DNA from: an uncultured bacterium
Lineage (GTDB): Bacteria; Bacillota; Clostridia; Oscillospirales; Acutalibacteraceae
Reading direction: 5' to 3'
Length of the DNA: 11,668 nucleotides
Assembly: GCA_945949625.1 (NCBI GenBank)
Contig: CAMFFI010000021.1
Coordinates: 1 to 11,668, forward strand
Position numbers and translations under genes: made by a program. Of this stretch, positions 6,907-11,668 are shown one piece after another. Position 1 is the stretch's first letter. Each line of letters begins with the position of its first letter. The notes under the pieces were generated by a model that was not told the origin of the DNA, ran no database searches, and was given only the letters and a program-made list of their open reading frames with translations.

Positions 6907-7971
6907 ATGTCGGATTTATGGAAAAATTTCAGGAAAATCGAGCCTTATGTTCCCGGCGAACAGCCTCAGTTTTCAGATAAAATAAAGCTTAATACAAACG
7001 AAAATCCGTATCCTCCGTCGCCTGCGGTCAAAAAAGTAATTGACGGCTTCTGTACGGACGATTTAAAGCTTTATCCTGACCCTGACGTATCGGAGCTTAA
7101 CGGGGCAATAGCCGATTATTACGGTGTTGACAAGTCCAAGGTTTTTTCGGGTGTAGGCTCTGACGATGTGCTTGCAATGTGCTTTATGGCATTTTTCAAT
7201 TCGGGCAAGCCTGTGCTTTTCCCCGACATTACATATTCCTTCTATCCTGTATGGGCAAACCTTTTTAATATTAAGTACGAAACCAAAAGGCTTGATGACA
7301 ATTTCCGAATTGTCAAGGAGGATTATTTCTGTGAAAACGGCGGAATAGTTTTCCCCAATCCAAACGCTCCAACGGGAGTTGAGCTTCCCTTAGATGAGGT
7401 TGAAGAAATAATCAGCCGTAACAGAAACAGCGTTGTAATCGTTGACGAGGCTTATGTTGACTTCGGCGGAAAATCCGCCTTGCCCCTTGTTGATAAATAC
7501 GAAAATCTTGTAGTGGTTCAGACCTTTTCAAAGTCCCGTTCCCTTGCAGGCTTGCGTATAGGCTTTGCTGTTGCAAACGAAGGACTTATTTCCGTTCTTA
7601 ATGCTGTGAGAAATTCCTTTAATTCCTACACAATGAACAGCATTACCATAAAAGCGGGAGCCGCCGCTGTTAAGGACGACGCTTATTTTAAGGAAACCGT
7701 TGAAAAAATTATTAACACAAGAGAAAAAACAAAAACGGCTTTAAAAAAGCTGGGCTTTGAATTTCAGGATTCAAAAAGCAACTTTATTTTTGCAAAGCAC
7801 AAAACCGTTAAGGCTGAGGATATATTCAATGCGCTGAGAGAAAAGCATATTTTTGTAAGATATTTCAATCAGCCGAGAATTGACAATTATTTGCGAATAA
7901 CCGTGGGAACAGATGAAGAAATGCAGATTTTTATAGATTTTCTTAAGAATTATCTGAAGGATAAATGCTGA
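6907..7971 (+). CDS. hisC: Histidinol-phosphate aminotransferase
   Basis: PLP enzyme that converts imidazole-acetol phosphate and glutamate to histidinol phosphate and 2-oxoglutarate. I chose the ATG at 6907 (354 residues, usual length) because GGGAG (6893-6897) lies nine bases upstream; an ATG seven codons earlier has no binding site. Fold-type I landmarks are present: NTNENPYPP at 29-37, PNPNAPTG at 150-157, DEAYVDF at 180-186, the PLP-binding lysine K209 in FSKSRSLAGLRIGF, and substrate-carboxylate Arg R330 in LRITVGT. It is first in the his operon; its stop abuts the binding site of hisD. HisC-like enzymes sometimes also act on aromatic amino acids, but the operon makes histidine the main role. 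Confidence 0.95.
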   Translation: MSDLWKNFRKIEPYVPGEQPQFSDKIKLNTNENPYPPSPAVKKVIDGFCTDDLKLYPDPDVSELNGAIADYYGVDKSKVFSGVGSDDVLAMCFMAFFNSGKPVLFPDITYSFYPVWANLFNIKYETKRLDDNFRIVKEDYFCENGGIVFPNPNAPTGVELPLDEVEEIISRNRNSVVIVDEAYVDFGGKSALPLVDKYENLVVVQTFSKSRSLAGLRIGFAVANEGLISVLNAVRNSFNSYTMNSITIKAGAAAVKDDAYFKETVEKIINTREKTKTALKKLGFEFQDSKSNFIFAKHKTVKAEDIFNALREKHIFVRYFNQPRIDNYLRITVGTDEEMQIFIDFLKNYLKDKC

Positions 7972-7982
7972 AAGGAGAACAT

Positions 7983-9284
7983 ATGAGAACAGTTAAGCTT
8001 ACTAAGGAAACAATTTCTAATATACTTGAGGGTATGTTAAAAAGAAGTCCCAACAGCTACGGCGAGTATGAAAAAACCGTTGCCGATATTCTTGCAAAGG
8101 TTAAGGAGCAGGGGGACAAGGCTCTTTTTGAATTTACAAAGAAATTTGATAAATTCGATTTAAACGAAAGCAATATAAAGGTAACCGAGGAAGAGGTTCA
8201 GGAGGCGTACAGTGCTGTTGACAAGGACTTGCTTGAGGTTATAGGCAAATCAAAGGAAAATATCCGCAGTTATCACCAAAGACAGCTCCAGAACAGCTGG
8301 TTTACAAGTCAGGATAACGGCGTAATGCTGGGACAAAAGGTTACTCCTCTTGAAAAGGTGGGCGTTTATGTTCCGGGCGGAAAAGCCGCTTATCCCTCAT
8401 CGGTACTGATGAATATTATGCCTGCAAAGGTTGCCGGCGTTGATAAAATTATTATGACAACACCCTGCAACAGCGAAGGTAAGGTGAATCCTGCTGTGCT
8501 TGTTGCGGCTAAAGAGGCAGGCGCCGACGAAATTTACAAAATCGGCGGAGCTCAGGCAATAGGCGCTCTTGCATACGGAACACAGTCTGTTCCCAAGGTG
8601 GATAAAATCGTTGGCCCCGGAAATATTTATGTTGCTCTGGCAAAAAAGGCTGTTTACGGTCACGTTAATATTGACTCAATTGCAGGCCCCAGCGAAATTT
8701 TAATAATTGCCGACGAAACTGCAAATCCACGCTATGTTGCGGCTGATTTGCTTTCACAGGCTGAACACGACGAGCTTGCCTCCGCTATTTTAATCACTAC
8801 AAGCGAAGAGCTTGCAAAAAATGTAAGCAAAGAGGTAGATGAGTTTGTAAAGGTTCTTTCAAGAAAGGACATTATTCAGAAATCTCTTGATAATTTCGGA
8901 TATATTCTTGTTGCGTCGGATTTGGATGAAGCAATAGAAACAGCAAACGCAATTGCCTCCGAGCATCTTGAAATCGTTACAAAGGACCCATTCTGTGTTA
9001 TGACGAAAATCCGCAACGCAGGAGCAATATTCATCGGCGAAAACAGCTGTGAATCCTTGGGAGATTACTTTGCAGGACCTAACCACGTTCTTCCTACAAA
9101 CGGAACAGCCAAGTTCTTCTCACCCTTAAGCGTTGACGATTTTATTAAAAAATCAAGCATTATCTATTATTCAAGAGAAGCTCTTGAGCCGGTTCACAAT
9201 GATGTTATAAAATTTGCAAAGGCAGAGCATTTAACAGCTCACGCAAATGCAATTGAAGTCAGATTTGAAGAAGACAAAAATTAA
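7983..9284 (+). CDS. hisD: Histidinol dehydrogenase
   Basis: Zinc enzyme that oxidises histidinol to histidine with two NAD, the last step of the pathway. The start at 7983 (433 residues) has AAAGGAG (7971-7977) five bases upstream, overlapping the hisC stop; the ATG at 7965 lies inside hisC. Family signatures are GPGNIYVALAKK from 211 and IDSIAGPSE at 230-238. By alignment in mind with E. coli HisD, the zinc ligands are Q259, H262, D361 and H420, and the catalytic pair is E327-H328 in ASEHLEI. All are present, so the enzyme should be active. The spacing of 11 bases after hisC indicates one transcript. Confidence 0.97.
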   Translation: MRTVKLTKETISNILEGMLKRSPNSYGEYEKTVADILAKVKEQGDKALFEFTKKFDKFDLNESNIKVTEEEVQEAYSAVDKDLLEVIGKSKENIRSYHQRQLQNSWFTSQDNGVMLGQKVTPLEKVGVYVPGGKAAYPSSVLMNIMPAKVAGVDKIIMTTPCNSEGKVNPAVLVAAKEAGADEIYKIGGAQAIGALAYGTQSVPKVDKIVGPGNIYVALAKKAVYGHVNIDSIAGPSEILIIADETANPRYVAADLLSQAEHDELASAILITTSEELAKNVSKEVDEFVKVLSRKDIIQKSLDNFGYILVASDLDEAIETANAIASEHLEIVTKDPFCVMTKIRNAGAIFIGENSCESLGDYFAGPNHVLPTNGTAKFFSPLSVDDFIKKSSIIYYSREALEPVHNDVIKFAKAEHLTAHANAIEVRFEEDKN

Positions 9285-9312
9285 TCAACGCAGTCATAAA
9301 GTAATTTAATAT

Positions 9313-9341
9313 GCAGGGACGGCTTTTGCGGCTGTTTCTGC
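9313..9341. repeat. Small palindromic repeat in the hisD-hisK gap
   Basis: GCAGGGACGGC (9313-9323) pairs with GCTGTTTCTGC (9331-9341), 11 bp with three G-U pairs, around the 7-base loop TTTTGCG. Arms and loop match the minus-strand reading of the hairpin at 6722-6742. It adds an in-frame ATG at 9311 before the true hisK start, with no ribosome binding site. There is no U-tract, so it should not end the his transcript, though it could process or stabilise it. Confidence 0.5.
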
Positions 9342-9370
9342 TATCCAATCCACAAAGGTACGGGAATAAA

Positions 9371-10183
9371 ATGAGTATTTTATCTGATTTTCATTTACAC
9401 ACGCGCTTTTCCGGCGACAGTACGGAGGAGCCTGAAAATGTTATAAATCGGGCAATAGATTTAGGACTTTCAAGCGTCTGCTTTACAGACCATCAGGATT
9501 TTGATTATGACTTTGATGATTTGTGCTTTGACCTTGATGCTGAGTCTTATTTTGCCTGTATGAGAGAGCTTAAGGAAAAATACAGGGGACAAATTAAAGT
9601 GTTAATCGGCGTTGAAACAGGCATTGAGCCTTATCTTGCCCAAAGGCTGAACACCTTTGTTAATGAAAATCCCTATGATTTTGTAATAGGCTCGTCGCAT
9701 ATTGTGCACAGACAGGACCCGTATTTTCCCCGGTATTTTCAGGGAAGAACCGATAAAGAGGCATTTGAGGAGTATTTTCAGTCTATACTTGAAAATCTTA
9801 AGGTTTACGATAATTTTGACGTTTACGGACACCTTGATTATGTTGTGCGTTACTGTAAAAACAAAGATAAAAACTATTCCTATTCTGCCTTTAAGGATTA
9901 TATCGATGAAATTTTAAAGAAGATAATTGCTATGGGAAAGGGTATTGAAATTAATTCTGCACCTTATAAGTACGGACTTGAAAATCCAAATCCCGTTCCC
10001 GAGGCTGTTAAAAGATACAGGGAATTGGGCGGAGAAATTATAACCGTAGGCTCCGACGCTCATCAGTGCAGATATGTTGCGTCAGGCTTTGACAGAATTT
10101 GTGAAATTCTGAAAAGCTCCGGCTTTAAGTATTATACGGTTTTTGAAAACAGAAAACCGACCTTTGTTTCCCTTGATAAATAA
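9371..10183 (+). CDS. hisK: Histidinol-phosphatase, PHP family (HisJ/HisK type)
   Basis: Predicted to hydrolyse histidinol phosphate to histidinol. The 270 residues from the ATG at 9371 begin with the PHP signature DFHLHTRFSGDS (H8, H10). Further metal ligands of the trinuclear site are H41 in TDHQDF, E82 in GVETG, H110 in GSSHIVH, H154 and D156 in YGHLDY, and D229 and H231 in GSDAH. The set is complete. A longer frame starts at 9311, but its extra 20 residues come from the repeat hairpin and lack a binding site; weak AAAGG (9354-9358) or GGGA (9362-9365) sequences serve 9371. The position between hisD and hisB supports the substrate. By sequence alone it could be another PHP phosphoesterase. 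Confidence 0.88.
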   Translation: MSILSDFHLHTRFSGDSTEEPENVINRAIDLGLSSVCFTDHQDFDYDFDDLCFDLDAESYFACMRELKEKYRGQIKVLIGVETGIEPYLAQRLNTFVNENPYDFVIGSSHIVHRQDPYFPRYFQGRTDKEAFEEYFQSILENLKVYDNFDVYGHLDYVVRYCKNKDKNYSYSAFKDYIDEILKKIIAMGKGIEINSAPYKYGLENPNPVPEAVKRYRELGGEIITVGSDAHQCRYVASGFDRICEILKSSGFKYYTVFENRKPTFVSLDK

Positions 10184-10197
10184 GAAGAGGTGATATT

Positions 10198-10788
10198 GTG
10201 ACAGAAAGAAAAGCGCATTTAACAAGAACAACCAATGAGACCGATATTTTTGTAAGCATTAATCTTGACGGCAGCGGTAAGGCTGATGTCAGCACGGGAG
10301 TGGGATTTTTTGACCATATGCTCCAAGGCTTTGCAAAGCACGGACTTTTTGATTTGCAGGTAAGCGTAAAGGGCGACCTTAATGTTGACGACCACCACAC
10401 TATTGAGGATACGGGCATAGTATTAGGTAAGGCTATCCTTAAAGCCATAGGCGATAAAAAGGGCATTAAGCGCTACGGAAGCTGTATTCTGCCAATGGAC
10501 GAAACACTTGTGCTTTGTGCGGTTGACTTGTCGGGACGTCCTTATTACTGCTCGGATTTAAAATTTACCTTCGATAAAATCGGCGATATGAACACGAATA
10601 TGATTAAGGAATTTTTCTATGCCGTTTCCTATTCCGCAGAAATGAACCTGCACTTTAAACAGCTTTCGGGCGATAATGACCACCATATTGCAGAAGCCGC
10701 CTTTAAGGCCTTTGCAAAGGCGCTTGACGGCGCAACGGTTATTGACCCCAGAATTACTGACGTGCTTTCCACAAAGGGAACTATTTGA
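10198..10788 (+). CDS. hisB: Imidazoleglycerol-phosphate dehydratase
   Basis: Manganese enzyme that dehydrates imidazoleglycerol phosphate to imidazole-acetol phosphate, the substrate of HisC. It is the stand-alone form (196 residues) without a fused phosphatase, which fits the separate PHP phosphatase next door. The metal motifs are FFDHML (H40), DDHHTIED at 64-71, MDETL at 100-104 and GDNDHHIAEA at 158-167, followed by the usual STKGTI end. The start is GTG at 10198 with GAGGTG five bases upstream and 14 bases after the hisK stop. It is the last his gene in the window; a terminator hairpin follows about 110 bases on. Confidence 0.97.
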   Translation: MTERKAHLTRTTNETDIFVSINLDGSGKADVSTGVGFFDHMLQGFAKHGLFDLQVSVKGDLNVDDHHTIEDTGIVLGKAILKAIGDKKGIKRYGSCILPMDETLVLCAVDLSGRPYYCSDLKFTFDKIGDMNTNMIKEFFYAVSYSAEMNLHFKQLSGDNDHHIAEAAFKAFAKALDGATVIDPRITDVLSTKGTI

Positions 10789-10897
10789 GTGTTGATTTTT
10801 GATTTTGTAAACAGCAGATGAAAAGGCGAAGAGGTTTATTTGAAAAAATGAACCCAAATTAGTCTCAAAATGCCTTAATATTTTTTACAGAATGAAG

Positions 10898-10944
10898 AAA
10901 ACCGCACCGGAAATGCTCTGAAAATGGCTTTCCAATGCGGTTTT
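10898..10944. terminator. Bidirectional terminator after hisB and behind the tRNA-Thr fragment
   Basis: AAAACCGCA (10898-10906) pairs with TGCGGTTTT (10936-10944), with an inner GGAAA/TTTCC helix (10909-10913, 10929-10933). The plus-strand side runs into TTTTT, stopping the his transcript. On the minus strand it begins three bases after the CCA end of the tRNA-Thr fragment and is followed by TTTTCTTCATT, as expected for the original terminator of that tRNA. Confidence 0.75.
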
Positions 10945-10947
10945 TGC
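10922..10947. repeat. 26-bp direct repeat, copy 1
   Basis: It runs from AAATGGCTTT to GCGGTTTTTGC and matches 11035-11060 at 24 of 26 positions (CC versus AT at positions 11-12). It forms the right arm of the terminator and ends three bases from the tRNA fragment. Confidence 0.7.
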
Positions 10948-10949
10948 TA

Positions 10950-10994
10950 TGGAGCTGATAACCGGATTTGAACCGGTGACCTCATCCTTACCAA
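10950..10994 (-). tRNA. 3' half of tRNA-Thr(GGT), truncated at the anticodon loop (putative att site)
   Basis: Read on the minus strand the 45 bases give, in order, anticodon loop TTGGTAA with anticodon GGT, anticodon 3' stem GGATG, variable AGGTC, T-arm ACCGG-TTCAAAT-CCGGT, acceptor 3' strand TATCAGC, discriminator T and encoded CCA. The T-stem is perfect. The 5' partner strands (GCTGATA of the acceptor, the D-arm, CATCC of the anticodon stem) are missing: the sequence beyond 10994 is unrelated AT-rich DNA. It therefore cannot make a tRNA. Loss of homology exactly at the anticodon loop is the mark left by tyrosine-recombinase integration into a tRNA gene. The chromosomal flank lies to the left, so the element should lie to the right. 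Confidence 0.85.
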
Positions 10995-11034
10995 ACAGAT
11001 ATTTATATTTTTGTAATTTTTAATAAACCCTTAT

Positions 11035-11060
11035 AAATGGCTTTATAATGCGGTTTTTGC
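11035..11060. repeat. 26-bp direct repeat, copy 2
   Basis: It is 113 bp to the right of copy 1, on the far side of the tRNA fragment. Here the sequence forms a different fold: TTATAAA-TGGC-TTTATAA (11031-11048) is a perfect hairpin followed by GCGGTTTTTGCGG. A further 11-base repeat, TTTTTGTAATT, occurs on both sides of it (11008-11018 and 11070-11080). Confidence 0.65.
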
Positions 11061-11108
11061 GGCTTTTACTTTTTGTAATTAAAGGTGTGGTTTTGCTGTC
11101 TTTTGTAG

Positions 11109-11152
11109 AAATAAACGCCAAATAAACAGCAAATAAACAGCAAATAAACGCC
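11109..11152. repeat. Four tandem 11-bp repeats (iteron-like, candidate integrase arm sites)
   Basis: The units are AAATAAACGCC, AAATAAACAGC, AAATAAACAGC and AAATAAACGCC at 11109-11119, 11120-11130, 11131-11141 and 11142-11152. The 8-base core AAATAAAC is invariant and the tails are arranged GCC-AGC-AGC-GCC. The period is close to one helical turn, placing bound protein on one face. Close to the tRNA att site, arm-type integrase binding is the favoured reading; origin iterons are the alternative. Confidence 0.75.
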
Positions 11153-11164
11153 AAAAATTAAAGC

Positions 11165-11222
11165 AAAAAAGGGGAGGGGGGTTACACGTGCGAGGCGTGT
11201 AATATTTCAATCTTGCCCCCTC
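11165..11222 (-). terminator. Nested hairpin with U-tract, minus strand
   Basis: An outer stem GAGGGGG (11174-11180) / CCCCCTC (11216-11222) encloses an inner stem TTACACG (11182-11188) / CGTGTAA (11196-11202). On the minus strand the outer stem is followed after CCC by six T (11165-11170). This would stop a minus-strand transcript before it enters the 11-bp repeats. It could instead be a folded RNA or a DNA hairpin used by the element. Confidence 0.5.
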
Positions 11223-11470
11223 GGTCTTTCGTTCTGATAAATGCGTTTTCTATTAGGGGGGGAGTGCCGTAAATCCGCTGCAACATTTAAAATTATGTTT
11301 TAGATGTATAAATTCCGACAAATTTAAGCAAAAAGTTTTAAAAAAATCTCGTTTTTGGCATTATGCGAAAAAAAGGAACACAACAACAGTCTATATTACA
11401 CATTGATTTTCCTAAAAGTGGGGGGCATTACTAAATATAAAAAGATTAATTAATTTAAAACAAAAACACA

Positions 11471-11490
11471 CCGACATTTTCCGACATTTT
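11471..11490. repeat. Tandem 10-bp repeat
   Basis: CCGACATTTT occurs twice back to back, with a related CCGACAAATTT at 11315-11325. It may be a protein binding site; no function can be assigned. Confidence 0.4.
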
Positions 11491-11509
11491 ACAATATTAT
11501 TCTACGCTG

Positions 11510-11547
11510 AAAAGAAAAAGGCAAGCTCATATTTCAGAGCTTGTCTT
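11510..11547 (-). terminator. Rho-independent terminator, minus strand
   Basis: AAGGCAAGCTC (11518-11528) pairs with GAGCTTGTCTT (11537-11547), 11 bp with one G-U pair. The minus-strand tail is TTTCTTTT. It points to a minus-strand gene ending to the right. Confidence 0.65.
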
Positions 11548-11599
11548 GTATTGTCTTAGGTTATCGGTAGGGCGGTGTATCTTACATCTCAGGTACCTA

Positions 11600-11668
11600 C
11601 TATTTGCTTTTGATTAGCGTTGTAGGTGTGTCGGTAACCATTTCCGACCTCAACAACCTATTATAGAC
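11600..11668 (-). CDS. Possible C-terminal end of a gene entering from the right
   Basis: The only minus-strand frame open from the right edge ends RLLRSEMVTDTPTTLIKSK and stops at TAG (11600-11602), about 50 bases before a minus-strand terminator. Only 22 codons are visible and I do not recognise the protein. The copy of the dispersed TTATCGGTAGGGCGG repeat at 11561-11575 lies between stop and terminator, and the segment has its own inverted-repeat character, so it may be non-coding. Confidence 0.2.
   Translation of the reverse strand, partial: VYNRLLRSEMVTDTPTTLIKSK

Larger units (their letters stand above)
10995..11668. mobile_element. Probable end of an integrated element (attachment-site side)
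   Basis: This stretch starts where tRNA-Thr homology stops and carries no convincing gene. It shows features fitting the arm of an attachment site: four tandem 11-bp repeats about 115 bases from the crossover point, a second copy of the 26-bp repeat, G-runs in otherwise AT-rich DNA, and two hairpins with U-tracts on the minus strand, which suggest minus-strand transcripts arriving from the right. No integrase, relaxase or phage gene is visible, so the type of element is unknown. The boundary on the right is outside the window. Confidence 0.5.

Noticed and set aside
9311..9370. Twenty-residue N-terminal extension of HisK from the ATG at 9311
   Set aside because: No binding site precedes it, its codons come from a repeat hairpin, and PHP proteins begin close to the DxHxH motif, as they do from 9371.
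10125..10466. Minus-strand open frame of 113 codons opposite hisK/hisB
   Set aside because: It is a shadow of hisB and of the end of hisK, whose catalytic motifs are intact in the plus-strand frames.
11109..11152. CRISPR array
   Set aside because: The repeats are 11 bp and directly adjacent with no spacers, and no cas gene is present.
11080..11222. Minus-strand hydrophobic peptide (VYLLFICCLFGVYF) across the 11-bp repeats
   Set aside because: The hydrophobic run is just the translation of the AT-rich tandem repeats; there is no binding site and the frame crosses the hairpin.
11363..11434. Small plus-strand open frame, MRKKGTQQQ to SGGHY (23 residues)
   Set aside because: No ribosome binding site, no recognised family, and its length is within chance for this region.

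Overview
The window looks like chromosome of a low-GC, Gram-positive anaerobe of the Clostridia, probably close to Ruminococcaceae/Oscillospiraceae. The grounds are AT-rich codon use, GGTGA- and AGGAG-type ribosome binding sites, extended -10 promoters (TGnTATAAT), a YfhO-family membrane protein and a PHP-type histidinol phosphatase. This placement is inference, because no rRNA or marker gene is present.

Left part (1-1800): a minus-strand HAD-superfamily hydrolase and a plus-strand endonuclease III (nth) diverge from a 190-bp region with overlapping promoter-like sequences. Each gene ends at a hairpin terminator.

Middle (1804-6182): a large YfhO-type membrane protein on the minus strand diverges from a two-gene plus-strand operon made of a CsbB/GtrB-like polyprenyl-phosphate glycosyltransferase and a GtrA/GtcA-like small membrane protein. 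Together they supply the parts of an extracytoplasmic glycosylation pathway: load a sugar on undecaprenyl phosphate, flip it, and transfer it to a surface polymer.

Intergenic stretch 6183-6906: no intact gene. It holds a decayed C-terminal fragment resembling a DUF4097 protein and several inverted-repeat elements. It ends in a good promoter for the histidine genes.

Right part (6907-10788): hisC-hisD-hisK(PHP)-hisB, four histidine biosynthesis genes on the plus strand. A small repeat hairpin sits in the hisD-hisK gap. No hisG, hisZ, hisH, hisA, hisF or hisI is in the window.

Right edge (10898-11668): a bidirectional terminator, then exactly the 3' half of a tRNA-Thr(GGT) on the minus strand, broken at the anticodon loop. 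Beyond it lie 670 bases without a convincing gene but with four tandem 11-bp repeats, G-runs and minus-strand terminator hairpins. I read this as the attachment-site end of an element integrated in a tRNA-Thr gene, with the rest of the element and the reconstituted tRNA lying to the right of the window. This is the most interesting part. Most of the rest is ordinary housekeeping sequence.
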